A stretch of 35,471 nucleotides of DNA from Pseudomonadota bacterium (GCA_023411815.1 JAEYOJ010000061.1:1-35471); one strand, 5' to 3'; shown: positions 7,722 through 16,568, counted from the stretch's first letter. Notes: generated by a model from the letters alone, not told the origin. Translations and numbers: made by a program.

Positions 7722-9869
7722 ATGAGCGGATCCCAGGCCCGCATGAACGCCATCGCGGCCATCACCAAGTACAAGGCCGAAAAGCCCGGCAAGCCTGTCG
7801 AGGGGTTCAAGCCGGAAAATCTCTACGGCATCAACGTCTTCAGCGAAACGGTCATGCAGGAGCGGCTTCCGAAGGCCATCTTCAAGTCGCTGAAGAAGAC
7901 CATCAAGGCCGGAGCGAAGCTCGATCCCACGGTGGCCGACGCCGTCGCCACGGCCATGAAGGATTGGGCCATCGCCAAGGGCGCCACGCACTACACGCAC
8001 GTCTTCTATCCGCTTACCGGTCTGACTGCCGAGAAGCACGACTCCTTCCTTGTGCCCGACGGCAAGGGCGGCGCCATCGCCGAGTTCGACGGCAAGCAGC
8101 TCATCCAGGGCGAGCCCGACGCCTCGTCCTTCCCCTCCGGCGGCCTGCGCTCGACCTTCGAGGCCCGTGGTTACACCGCCTGGGACGTGACCTCTCCGGC
8201 CTACATCATGGAGAGCCCCAACGGCACGACCCTGTGCATCCCCACGGCCTTTCTGTCCTGGACCGGCGAGGCCCTGGACAAGAAGACTCCGCTGCTGCGC
8301 TCGCTGCAGGCCCTGGACAAGCAGGCCCGGCGCGTGCTCAAGTTCTTCGGCAAGGAGCCCAAGGACCGCGTTACCTGCTTCGCCGGCATCGAGCAGGAGT
8401 ACTTCCTCATCGACCGCAACTTCTTCTTCGCCCGGCCCGACCTGTTCATCGCCGGTCGCAGCCTGTTCGGCTGCAAGCCGCCCAAGGGCCAGGAGTTCGA
8501 GGACCAGTATTTCGGAGCCATTCCTCGCCGCGTGCTCAACTGCATGATGGAGGTCGAGGAGGATCTTTACAAAATGGGCATTCCGGTGAAGACGCGCCAC
8601 AACGAAGTCGCGCCTTCCCAGTACGAGATCGCCCCTCTCTTCGAGGAAGGCAACACGGCCACGGACCACAACCAGCTGGTCATGCACACCCTGCGCCGCG
8701 TGGCCAAGCGCTACGGCCTGGCCTGCCTGCTGCACGAGAAGCCCTTCGCCGGCATCAACGGCTCGGGCAAGCACCTGAACTACTCCATCGGCAACTCCGA
8801 GCTCGGCTCCCTGTTCGATCCGGGCGACACGCCGCATGAGAACATGCAGTTCCTGGTCTTCTGCGCCGCCGCCATCCGCGCCCTGCACAAGTACGGCGGC
8901 CTGCTGCGCTCCACCGTGGCCACGGCCAGCAACGACCACCGCCTGGGCGCCAACGAGGCGCCCCCGGCCATCATGTCCATGTACCTGGGCGAGATGCTCA
9001 CCGACGTGTTCACCCAGATCAAGAACGGCGGTGCAAAGTCGTCCAAGGCCAAGAGCGTCATGAACATCGGCGTGGACACCCTGCCGCCGCTGCCCATGGA
9101 TCCGGGCGACCGCAACCGCACCAGCCCCTTCGCCTTCACGGGCAACCGCTTCGAGTTCCGCGCCGTGGGCTCCTCCATGTCCGTGGCCGGCCCGCAGGTG
9201 GCCCTGAACACGATGATTACCGAATCCCTGGACTTCATCGCCAACGAGCTGGAGAAGAAGACCGGCGGCGACCCGAAGAAGCTCAGCAAGGCCGTGCAGG
9301 AAGTGCTGCAGGACATCATGCAGAAGCACGACGCCATCATCTTCAACGGCGACGGCTACTCCGATGCCTGGCACAAGGAGGCCGAGAAGCGCGGCCTGCC
9401 CAACCTGCGCTGCACGCCCGAGGCCCTGCCCGAGCTGACCAGGTCCGAGGCCGTCGAACTGTTCACCAAGTACGGCATCTTCTCCGAGCGTGAGTTGCGC
9501 TCCCGCCAGGAGATCTACACCGAGTATTACTGCCGCACCGTGATGTCCGAGGCCAACCTGGTGGTCAAGATGGCCAAGACGACCATCTACCCGGCCGCCC
9601 TGCGCTACGCCAAGGAACTGGACGGCACGGGCTCGGCCCTGGAAAAGCCGGTCAAGGAGAAGTCCGCGGCCCTGCTGAATGCCGTGGACAAGCTGGAGAA
9701 GGCCATGGCCAAGCACATGCCCGATGTCATGTCGGAGGCCAAGCACCTCTGCGGCGTCGTGCTGCCGGCCATGAACGACGTCCGCGCCGTGGCCGACGAG
9801 CTGGAGACCATGGTGGCCGACGATCTGTGGCCCCTGCCCAGCTACATGGAAATGCTGTTCATCAAGTAG
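7722..9869 (+). CDS. glnN: Glutamine synthetase type III
   Basis: A large glutamine synthetase, 715 residues, as usual for GSIII of Bacteroides, cyanobacteria and some anaerobes. Start set at ATG 7722, with AAGGAG nine bases upstream; the frame also opens at a TTG at 7701 that contains part of that site. Recognisable GSIII segments: LYGINVFSETVMQERLPKAI near the N-terminus, FPSGGLRSTFEARGYTAWD, the catalytic stretch KTRHNEVAPSQYEIAPLFEE, HEKPFAGINGSGKHLNYSIG (ammonia/glutamate site), and a helical C-terminus ending LPSYMEMLFIK. It performs the same reaction as the neighbouring type I enzyme, so it may serve a different nitrogen or redox state. Confidence 0.94.
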   Translation: MSGSQARMNAIAAITKYKAEKPGKPVEGFKPENLYGINVFSETVMQERLPKAIFKSLKKTIKAGAKLDPTVADAVATAMKDWAIAKGATHYTHVFYPLTGLTAEKHDSFLVPDGKGGAIAEFDGKQLIQGEPDASSFPSGGLRSTFEARGYTAWDVTSPAYIMESPNGTTLCIPTAFLSWTGEALDKKTPLLRSLQALDKQARRVLKFFGKEPKDRVTCFAGIEQEYFLIDRNFFFARPDLFIAGRSLFGCKPPKGQEFEDQYFGAIPRRVLNCMMEVEEDLYKMGIPVKTRHNEVAPSQYEIAPLFEEGNTATDHNQLVMHTLRRVAKRYGLACLLHEKPFAGINGSGKHLNYSIGNSELGSLFDPGDTPHENMQFLVFCAAAIRALHKYGGLLRSTVATASNDHRLGANEAPPAIMSMYLGEMLTDVFTQIKNGGAKSSKAKSVMNIGVDTLPPLPMDPGDRNRTSPFAFTGNRFEFRAVGSSMSVAGPQVALNTMITESLDFIANELEKKTGGDPKKLSKAVQEVLQDIMQKHDAIIFNGDGYSDAWHKEAEKRGLPNLRCTPEALPELTRSEAVELFTKYGIFSERELRSRQEIYTEYYCRTVMSEANLVVKMAKTTIYPAALRYAKELDGTGSALEKPVKEKSAALLNAVDKLEKAMAKHMPDVMSEAKHLCGVVLPAMNDVRAVADELETMVADDLWPLPSYMEMLFIK

Positions 9870-9900
9870 CTTACGATAGACCCCAAGTCCCGCTTACCTC

Positions 9901-9936
9901 GAAAGGCCCGCCGTCTGGCGGGCCTTTCCTTTTTTC
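9901..9936 (+). terminator. Rho-independent terminator of the type III glutamine synthetase
   Basis: 12-bp perfect stem GAAAGGCCCGCC/GGCGGGCCTTTC with loop gtct, followed by CTTTTTTC, 31 bases after the stop codon. Confidence 0.93.
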
Positions 9937-10039
9937 ATTGCGGTCTGCGATTGGACCGGGAGCGGTTTCCGGCCGCCTCGGGCCTTGGGGCGCGGGAACC
10001 GAAACGCCTGCCGAGCGGGCCTGGGGAAGGGCTACTTCC

Positions 10040-10771
10040 TCACTGGACCGCTTCGAAGCTTTCCAGCCACGCACTCGGGCCGTTCGCGCCCGAATTCCCG
10101 GCCTCGACCACGTGGACGACGCGGCCTTCCTTGTAGACCGCAACGATATCGGCCAGGGCCTGCACGTCCTCGGGATCGTGGGTCACGAGCACGGCAGGGA
10201 TGCCCAGCATTTCAAGCAGGCGGCGCATCTCGCGGCGCATGCGCACCCGCAGGGGTTGATCCAGGGCGGAGAACGGCTCGTCCAGCAAAAGCAGTTCAGG
10301 GCCGGGAGTCACGGCCCTGGCCAGGGCCACGCGCTGACGCTGGCCGCCCGAGATCTCCCCGGGCAGGCAGCTCGCCAGTTCGGCCAGCCCGAACATCTCC
10401 AGGACATCATCCACACGTCTGGATTGTACTGCCGTAAGCCTGCGGAAGAGCCTGCGCAAGCCGAAGGCCGCGTTCTGGCGCACGGTCAGGTGCGGGAACA
10501 GGGCATAGTCCTGGAACACGAATCCGACCTTGCGCTGCCTGGGCGGCACGAACAGGCCCTGCTCCGAGTCGAACAGCACGCGCTCGCCCATGGCGATGTG
10601 CCCCCGGTCCGGGCGCAGCAGCCCGGCCAGGGCCTGGAGCGTCAGGGACTTGCCCGAGCCCGAGGGACCGAACAGGGCCAGCCGCTCGCCGTGGGTCGTG
10701 ATACGGCTTCGCAGGGTGAATTGCCGCGAATGGTTCGCGAGCCGCTTTTCGATGTCGATGCGGAAAAACAT
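10040..10771 (-). CDS. modC: Molybdate ABC transporter ATPase (short form)
   Basis: ATP-hydrolysing subunit that powers molybdate import with ModB. Walker A GPSGSGKS (35-42), Q-loop Gln87 (FVFQDYALFPHLT), signature SGGQR (141-145), Walker B LLLLDEP (160-166), H-loop in VTHDPEDVQAL. At 243 residues it ends soon after the ATPase domain, so the C-terminal TOBE/Mop domain of the E. coli-type ModC (about 350 residues), which binds molybdate and regulates transport, is absent. Last gene of the leftward modBAC operon, 33 bases after modA. Its ribosome binding site (TAGGTG) is weak. Sulfate or tungstate transport is possible from the ATPase alone; the ModA neighbour decides for molybdate/tungstate. 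Confidence 0.88.
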   Translation of the reverse strand: MFFRIDIEKRLANHSRQFTLRSRITTHGERLALFGPSGSGKSLTLQALAGLLRPDRGHIAMGERVLFDSEQGLFVPPRQRKVGFVFQDYALFPHLTVRQNAAFGLRRLFRRLTAVQSRRVDDVLEMFGLAELASCLPGEISGGQRQRVALARAVTPGPELLLLDEPFSALDQPLRVRMRREMRRLLEMLGIPAVLVTHDPEDVQALADIVAVYKEGRVVHVVEAGNSGANGPSAWLESFEAVQ

Positions 10772-10804
10772 ACTGCACCTACGGCATGGCCGAACCGCCG
10801 GAAG

Positions 10805-11551
10805 TTAAGGCTTCCTGAAGCCCCATTTGGACAGGATTGCCTGGCCTTTGTCGCTGCCCAGGAAATCAAGGAAGGATAAGGCGAGCTCCTTGCGCGTCGA
10901 GTCGGCCATGACCGCGATGGGATAAGTTACCGGCTGCTCCAATTTCAGCTCGGCCACGATCTTGACCTTTTCCTTTTCGGAGGCGGCGTCGGTGGCGTAG
11001 ACGAAACCGGCGTCCACCTCGCCGCGTGCCAGGTAATCGAGCACCTGGCGCACGGACTCGCCATAGATGAACTTGGGCGCTAGGGTGTCCCACGTGCCGG
11101 CCTTGACCAGGGCCTGCTTGGCGTACTGTCCCGCAGGCACGGTCTCGGGCGTGCCCAGGGCAATGCGCTGGACGCCCTTCCTTTCCAGGTCGGCGGCGGC
11201 ACCGATCTTGGACGGATTATCGGCGGGCACGGCCAGCACCAGAGCATTGGCCGCGAAGTCCTTGCGCGTGCCTGCGGCCACGAATCCGTTCTGCTCGGCC
11301 TTGTCCATCCACTTCTGGTTGGCGGAGACGAACACGTCCACGGGCGCTCCCTGTTCGATCTGCTTGTAGAGTGGGCCGGAGGCCGCGAAGTTCATGACCA
11401 GCGTGTTGCCGGGATGCGCGGTCTCGAACAATGGTTTGAGTTCATTGAAGGCGTCGGTAAGGCTGGCCGCGGCTGAAACGGTCAACTCCGCGGCTCGCGC
11501 CGGGATCACCATGGTCAGGGCGAGGAAACAGGACAGAATCAGGCGTTTCAT
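10805..11551 (-). CDS. modA: Periplasmic molybdate-binding protein
   Basis: Captures molybdate (often tungstate too) in the periplasm for ModBC. 248 residues with a Sec signal peptide (MKRLILSCFLALTMVIPARA, cleaved around residue 20). The mature protein starts AELTVSAAASLTDAFNELKP, the ModA hallmark; the serines in AASLTDA and FAASGPLYKQI are typical oxyanion contacts. PVDVFVSANQKWM and RGEVDAGFVYATDA are also family blocks. Second gene of modBAC, 30 bases after modB, with AAGGAGAA upstream. Confidence 0.94.
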   Translation of the reverse strand: MKRLILSCFLALTMVIPARAAELTVSAAASLTDAFNELKPLFETAHPGNTLVMNFAASGPLYKQIEQGAPVDVFVSANQKWMDKAEQNGFVAAGTRKDFAANALVLAVPADNPSKIGAAADLERKGVQRIALGTPETVPAGQYAKQALVKAGTWDTLAPKFIYGESVRQVLDYLARGEVDAGFVYATDAASEKEKVKIVAELKLEQPVTYPIAVMADSTRKELALSFLDFLGSDKGQAILSKWGFRKP

Positions 11552-11581
11552 GGCGTTCTCCTTGTTATTGAACGGAGCGGC

Positions 11582-12250
11582 TTATGCCTTGGGCTTCACG
11601 AGTTTGCTTGTGATCACGAGGATAAGAACGCAGACGATGGAGATGGTAACCACCAGGGCGTTGGCCAGGTCGTCCTGGCCTGACTGCGTGGCGCTGTACA
11701 CGGCCAGGGACAAGGTCTGGGTCTTGCCGGGCAGGTTGCCGGCGACCATGAGCGTGGCCCCGAACTCTCCCATGGCCCTGGCCAAGGCCAGCATGGTTCC
11801 GGCCATGATGCCGCGCAGCGCCAGCGGCAGCGACACGCGCAGGAAAACCTCCAGCTCGCTCGCGCCCAGGGTGCGCGCGGCGTTCTCCAGGTTTGCGCTT
11901 ACGCCCTCCAAAGCGGCTCGGGCGGATTTGAACACGAGGGGGAAGGCGACCACGGATGCGGCTATGACCGCGCCTTGCCAGGTGAACATGAGGTTCAGGC
12001 CGAAGTTGTCGTACAGCCATTTGCCCAGCAGGCCGCGACGGCCGATGAGCACGATGAGATAGTAGCCCAGCACCGTGGGCGGCAGCACCAGGGGCAGGGT
12101 CAGCACTGCGTCCAGCCAGTCGCGGCCCGGAAAGCGGTAGCGCGCCAGGACATAGGCGCAGACCACCCCCGTGAGCAGAGCCGCGGCGGTGGCCAAGCCG
12201 GCAACGCGCAGGGTTAGCAGCAGGGGGGACAGGAATGCGTCAACGCCCAT
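11582..12250 (-). CDS. modB: Molybdate ABC transporter permease
   Basis: Inner-membrane channel of the molybdate transporter. 222 residues, about five hydrophobic segments (first LLLTLRVAGLATAAALLTGV). The cytoplasmic EAA-type loop that docks on ModC is seen as AARTLGASELEVFLRVSLPL, followed by the ModB block ALARAMGEFGATLMVAGNLP. Start at ATG 12250 with AGGAGAG upstream. First gene of the operon, 29 bases downstream of the start site predicted from a sigma-54 element. The order modB-modA-modC differs from the common modABC. Confidence 0.94.
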   Translation of the reverse strand: MGVDAFLSPLLLTLRVAGLATAAALLTGVVCAYVLARYRFPGRDWLDAVLTLPLVLPPTVLGYYLIVLIGRRGLLGKWLYDNFGLNLMFTWQGAVIAASVVAFPLVFKSARAALEGVSANLENAARTLGASELEVFLRVSLPLALRGIMAGTMLALARAMGEFGATLMVAGNLPGKTQTLSLAVYSATQSGQDDLANALVVTISIVCVLILVITSKLVKPKA

Positions 12251-12289
12251 GGATCTCTCCTGATGGGTGAACTACAATGGGCTCTTGTC

Positions 12290-12305
12290 AGCAACAGCAA
12301 TGCCA
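12290..12305 (-). promoter_or_regulatory. Sigma-54 (-24/-12) promoter of modBAC
   Basis: Read leftwards: TGGCATTGCTGTTGCT, against the consensus TGGCACN5TTGCW. Only the last base of the -24 box differs; the GG and GC pairs are exactly 10 bases apart. The predicted start is near 12279, giving a 29-base leader with a ribosome binding site before modB. Confidence 0.72.
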
Positions 12306-12834
12306 GGAGCCAAATGGCTGTTAATGAAGCAACGAGTCATTTACGCCATTTCTATGGCTACCAAAATGTAACTTCGTATTTCAAAAGTGAAATCTGCATG
12401 CAAGAGCAATTAAATTGCCTAGTCAGTGCACATGATAGCATGCCTGCAAATAATATATCAATCGATAAGTGTATTGATCACGGATAAAATTTAAATCGTG
12501 ACAATAGAATAGAGTGTTCAAGTAATGCGCTGCATGCTCCAGATTCGTATTAGGGCAGGGCTGAATCCCTCAGCATGAGACATAAGCCTGGGCTTTACGG
12601 ATGGAGGTGGGAAGTCCAAAGCACGGACGACCATCATGGTTGAAATGGAAGTGCCGGTTGCTGTCGGATTGTGCCTGGGACATTATGGCTTCCGTTCGCT
12701 TCCTGGCCATTGCGCGGCATGTGCCTAAAGCGTCCGGGCGCATCCGGCGCTCATGAGTGGTGGCAATCATTGCATGCCGGCGGGCAAGGGCATATGACCC
12801 GCTAAAGGCATACCAGATATGAGAGGATGATCAC
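12306..12834. other. Intergenic region between modB and the hybrid kinase
   Basis: About 530 bases. 12306-12540 is strongly AT-rich and rich in small palindromes: ATTTCA/TGAAAT (about 12378-12393), gcaattaaattgc (about 12408), and ATCAAT-N10-ATTGAT (12457-12478). These are candidate activator or repressor sites for the sigma-54 modB promoter. 12540-12834 is GC-rich; a leftward 37-codon frame at 12683-12570 has GGAAG before its ATG but no family likeness, so it is not called as a gene. Confidence 0.45.
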
Positions 12835-15678
12835 TTGGCCGATCTCGCAAGGGAAAACGAGCGGCTTCGCGCGGAGATCGCTCGATTGGACGGCTATCGG
12901 GAAATGATCGAGAGCGCGCCGGACCTCGTCATGCGCTTCTGCGGCGAGGGGCGCGTTCTTTTCGCCAACCCGGCCGTCGAGGGGCTGACCGGCCTGCGGC
13001 CCGAGGCCATCATCGGCCTCACGCCACGGGAAGTCGGTTTCCCGGAGGATGATTCCGAGCGAATCCGACAGGCCGTGTCCGAGGTCACGGCCACGGGCCG
13101 GGGCGTCTTGGAAGAAGTGAGTCTGTACACCCTGCGGGGCGAGGTGGTCCTCCAGTTCCGCTTTGCCCTCCAGCGGGATGCACAAGGGCATGGCGTGGCC
13201 GTGCTCGGTTTCGCGCGGGACATCACCAAGGAAAAGCGCCTGGAGCGCTCCCATCGGCTGGCCAAGGAGCAGGCCGAAGCCCTGTCGGGCGAGCTGTCGG
13301 CCATCCTGGCCTCCATGGCCGACGGCGTCGGCATCTACGGGCCGAACGGCGAACTGCGCTTCATGAATCGGGCCGGAGAGGTCATCCTTGACCGGCCGCC
13401 CGAGGAGCGGACCATGAGCTTGGTCGAGCGCTGCGCCATGCTGCGTCTGGAGACGCCGGAAGGCCATGTCCTGTCCGACGATCAGCGTCCCGTCTTTCGC
13501 GCCCTGCGGGGCGAAACGGTGTACTCCGAATCGATGGTCGTGCGCCGGGGGCGCGGCGGCAAGCTGATCTGCCTGAGCGCCGCGCCCATCAAGAGCGCCG
13601 ACGGCGCTCTGCTCGGAGCCGTGGCCACGTTCAAGGACATGACCGACAAGTACGCGCTGGAGCAGCAGCGCGAAGACCTCCTGGCCGCGCTCCAGTCCGA
13701 GCGGGCCCTGTTGCAGGCCGTGTTCAAGAGCGCGCCGGGCGGCATCCTCGTTGTGGATTCCTCCGGGCGGCTGACCATGGCCAATCCGGCGGCCGAGGAC
13801 ATCCACGGCGCATCCATTCCGAGCGGCACAACCATATGGGAGATCGCCAGAGCTCTTGCCCGCCATCCCGACGGCAAACCGTGGGCCAGGGATGACCTGC
13901 CCATGATGCGCTCGATCATGCACGGCGAGAGCTGCTTCCGCGTCAAGATGTCCATTGTCCGGCCGGATGGTACCCGCCGGCAGATATTGTGCAACACGGC
14001 CTCCATTCGAGACGAGCAGGATCGACCCGCCGGTGCCGTGGCCGTATTCCAGGACATCACGGAACTCCACGAGACCATGGAAGCCCTGCGCAAGAGCCGC
14101 AACGAGATACGCACTCTCGTGGAGAACGCCCCGGACCTGATCGTGCGCGTGAACCGGCAGTACTGCCGCACGTACATCAACCCGGCCTGGGAGTACTATA
14201 CCGGCATGTCCGCCGCACGGTATGCGGACAAGCACATCTCCGAGCCCCGGCTGCCCGAACGTGAGGAATACCTGGTCCAGTACCGCAAGGCCCTGGACGA
14301 GGTTTTCGCCAGCGGAGAGCGCAGGAGCTTCGAAAGCCCCTATCGAAGCCCCTCGGGCGTGGTCCACCTGAGCACCATCGTTATTCCGGAGTTCTCCTCC
14401 GATGGAAAAGTCGAGAGCGCGCTGGTGGTCGGGCGCAACGTGACCGCGCTCAAGGAGCTGGAATGCGAATTGCGCCGGGCCAAGGAGGTGGCGGAGGAGG
14501 CCAGCAGGGCCAAGAGCGAGTTCCTGGCGCACATGAGCCACGAGATACGCACGCCCCTGAACGGCATGCTGGGCATGGCCGAACTGGCCGAATCGGGCAC
14601 CCGCGAGGAGCGGACACGGCAATTCCTGCGCCTTGCGCGGGAGTCGGGCAAGCATCTCCTGGACATCATCAGCGACATCCTCGACCTGTCCAGGATCGAG
14701 GCCGGGCGGATGCGCATCGAGCGGCACGGCTTCGATCTGCGGACCGAGATTTCCCTGCTGGTCGAGTCCCTGACCGTGCTGGCGGAACAGAAAGGGCTCA
14801 TGCTGGAGTGCCGCCTGGATGAGCACGTTCCCACGCACGTGCAGGGCGATGCCGGACGCCTGCGTCAGATCCTGGTCAACCTGCTCGGCAATGGCCTCAA
14901 GTTCACCCGGCAGGGCGGCGTGCTGCTGCGGGTCGGACTGGATGGGGAAGGAGTCTCCGGACAGGGCGACGTCCGGCTGCTGTTCTCGGTCGTCGATACC
15001 GGCATCGGAATAGCCCAGGACGAGTTCCCGGCGATCTTCGAGAACTTCACCCGACTCGACGACTCGGCCGAACATGTTGGCACGGGCCTGGGCCTGTCCA
15101 TCTGCCGGCGGCTCGTGGACCTGATGGGCGGCCGCATATGGCTGGAAAGCGAGCTCGGCATCGGCAGCACGTTCCACGTCAGCCTGCCCTTCGGCCGACA
15201 GCCCGGCACAGAACAGCAGGCCTCCCCGGAGGTTCAGCCTGCGGGCGTGAACACGTCCGCCGTCCGCGTGCGGCCGCTGAAAATCCTGCTCGCCGAGGAC
15301 AATGAGATCAACCAGTTCTTCGTCTCGACCCTGCTCGAAGACAGGGGACACAGCGTCACTATCGCGGGCAACGGCCTGGAGGCCGTGCGGAGCCTCCAGG
15401 CCGAGCGTTACGACCTGATCCTCATGGACGCGCGCATGCCGGTCATGGACGGCGTGGAGGCCACGCGTGTCATCCGCGCCAATCCGCCTCCGGGCGTGGA
15501 TTCGGCCACGCCCATCGTCGCCCTGACAGCCTATGCCCTGCAGGGAGACCGCGAACGGCTTCTGGCCGAGGGCATGAACGGCTATCTGACCAAGCCCGTG
15601 GATTCCGCCGAACTGGATCGGGTGCTCGCGCGCCTGTTCCCGCCGCTCCCGGAGGAAGTGGAATCCGGGGAAGGATGA
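12835..15678 (+). CDS. Cytoplasmic multi-PAS hybrid histidine kinase
   Basis: 947 residues. Start taken at TTG 12835 (GAGAGGA seven bases upstream); an in-frame stop lies just before it and the next ATG is at 12904. Order: short coiled coil (1-22), four PAS domains at about 20-135, 150-280, 295-415 and 425-545, HisKA with phospho-acceptor His569 (MSHEIRTPLNGMLGM), HATPase with N box (QILVNLLGNGLKFT), G1 (VVDTGIGI) and G2 (GTGLGLS), then a receiver domain with Asp865 (LILMDARMPVMDG) and KP at the end (GYLTKPVD). No membrane segment, so it senses a cytoplasmic signal such as redox state or a ligand. Lying between modBAC and tupA it could respond to metal or energy state, but no adjacent response regulator is seen. 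A downstream Hpt partner is expected elsewhere. Confidence 0.93.
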   Translation: MADLARENERLRAEIARLDGYREMIESAPDLVMRFCGEGRVLFANPAVEGLTGLRPEAIIGLTPREVGFPEDDSERIRQAVSEVTATGRGVLEEVSLYTLRGEVVLQFRFALQRDAQGHGVAVLGFARDITKEKRLERSHRLAKEQAEALSGELSAILASMADGVGIYGPNGELRFMNRAGEVILDRPPEERTMSLVERCAMLRLETPEGHVLSDDQRPVFRALRGETVYSESMVVRRGRGGKLICLSAAPIKSADGALLGAVATFKDMTDKYALEQQREDLLAALQSERALLQAVFKSAPGGILVVDSSGRLTMANPAAEDIHGASIPSGTTIWEIARALARHPDGKPWARDDLPMMRSIMHGESCFRVKMSIVRPDGTRRQILCNTASIRDEQDRPAGAVAVFQDITELHETMEALRKSRNEIRTLVENAPDLIVRVNRQYCRTYINPAWEYYTGMSAARYADKHISEPRLPEREEYLVQYRKALDEVFASGERRSFESPYRSPSGVVHLSTIVIPEFSSDGKVESALVVGRNVTALKELECELRRAKEVAEEASRAKSEFLAHMSHEIRTPLNGMLGMAELAESGTREERTRQFLRLARESGKHLLDIISDILDLSRIEAGRMRIERHGFDLRTEISLLVESLTVLAEQKGLMLECRLDEHVPTHVQGDAGRLRQILVNLLGNGLKFTRQGGVLLRVGLDGEGVSGQGDVRLLFSVVDTGIGIAQDEFPAIFENFTRLDDSAEHVGTGLGLSICRRLVDLMGGRIWLESELGIGSTFHVSLPFGRQPGTEQQASPEVQPAGVNTSAVRVRPLKILLAEDNEINQFFVSTLLEDRGHSVTIAGNGLEAVRSLQAERYDLILMDARMPVMDGVEATRVIRANPPPGVDSATPIVALTAYALQGDRERLLAEGMNGYLTKPVDSAELDRVLARLFPPLPEEVESGEG

Positions 15679-15685
15679 GAAAACG

Positions 15686-15712
15686 AAAGGGGAGGGCCGA
15701 GCCCTCCCCTTT
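15686..15712. terminator. Bidirectional terminator between the kinase and tupA
   Basis: 12-bp stem AAAGGGGAGGGC/GCCCTCCCCTTT with loop cga. It serves the rightward kinase gene (8 bases after its stop) and the leftward tupA gene. On the leftward strand it is followed by TTCGTTTTC. Confidence 0.75.
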
Positions 15713-15731
15713 GTCGTCGGGTGCGCCTCCG

Positions 15732-16568
15732 CTACTTGGCGTTGGGCGTGAAGAGCTGCTTGCCCATGAGCTTGAAGTCGGCGATGGCCTTCTGGGTCTT
15801 TTTGCTGGCCATCCAGTCGGAATACTTCTTGGCCAGTTCGTGCTTGGCCTTGGGGCAGTTCTTCTGGCTCAAGGTGACAACGCTGTACTGGTTGAAGAGC
15901 ACCTTGTCGCCCTCCACCAGGATGACCAGCGGCGGGTTGCCCTTGTTGTCGGCTTCGTACTTGATGAACGTGCCGCGATCGGCCAGCACGTAACCGTTCT
16001 TCTCCGTGGCGACGGCGATGCTCTGCAGCATGCCCTGGCCCGTGGATACGTACCACTTTTCCTTGTCGGGCGTTCCGCCGCCGACCTTATCCCACAGGGC
16101 CAGCTCGGCCTGATGCGTGCCGGACTTGTCGCCGCGGCTGACAAAGGTCGCGCCCGTCTTGCGGATGGCGGCCAGGGCCTCGGCCACGCTCTTGCCCTTT
16201 ACTTTCGCCGGGTCGGACTTGGGTCCCATGATGACGAAGTCGTTATACATGACCTCGGTGCGAGTATCGCCGAAGCCCTGCTCCACGAACTTCATTTCGG
16301 CCGCGGGCGCATGCACCAGCAGCACGTCCACGTCGCAGGTCTCGCCGAGCTTGAGGGCCTTGCCCGTGCCCGTGGCGGTCCAGCGCAGCTCGATGCCGGT
16401 GTCCTCGGTGAACTTGGGCGCCAGATAATCCAGCAGGCCCGTGTCGTCGGTGGAGGTCGTGGTGGCCATCATGAGCGTTTCGGCGGCCATGATGGGTGCA
16501 GCCAGCGTCAGTGCCGCCGCCAGTGTGAGAGTCAAGCTCCGGGAGAGTATGCGCAGGGTCTTCTTCAT
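15732..16568 (-). CDS. tupA: Tungstate-binding periplasmic protein
   Basis: Periplasmic tungstate receptor of the TupABC importer. 278 residues. A signal peptide is visible (residues 1-28, ends PIMA). The mature N-terminus contains ATTTSTDDTGLL with the TTTS motif (residues 36-39) that marks TupA and distinguishes it from ModA. Further family blocks: VDVLLVHAPAAEMKFVEQG, YNDFVIMGP and SRGDKSGTHQAELALW. Start at ATG 16568 with GGAGG ten bases upstream. No tupB or tupC lies in the window and the gene ends at a terminator, so it is a single-gene unit here. Tungstate would feed the formate dehydrogenase encoded downstream. Confidence 0.93.
   Translation of the reverse strand: MKKTLRILSRSLTLTLAAALTLAAPIMAAETLMMATTTSTDDTGLLDYLAPKFTEDTGIELRWTATGTGKALKLGETCDVDVLLVHAPAAEMKFVEQGFGDTRTEVMYNDFVIMGPKSDPAKVKGKSVAEALAAIRKTGATFVSRGDKSGTHQAELALWDKVGGGTPDKEKWYVSTGQGMLQSIAVATEKNGYVLADRGTFIKYEADNKGNPPLVILVEGDKVLFNQYSVVTLSQKNCPKAKHELAKKYSDWMASKKTQKAIADFKLMGKQLFTPNAK

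Noticed and set aside
7677..9746. 689-codon leftward open frame opposite the type III glutamine synthetase
   Set aside because: It is the antisense shadow of a high-GC gene; no ribosome binding site and low-complexity G/A/V/L/H composition. The same applies to 21468-25220 (opposite fdhAB) and 12802-16056.
12263..12487. 74-codon rightward ORF upstream of modB
   Set aside because: AT-rich control region, no ribosome binding site, overlaps the sigma-54 promoter.
12570..12683. 37-codon leftward ORF with GGAAG before the ATG
   Set aside because: No family likeness and no conservation evidence; kept only as a note.
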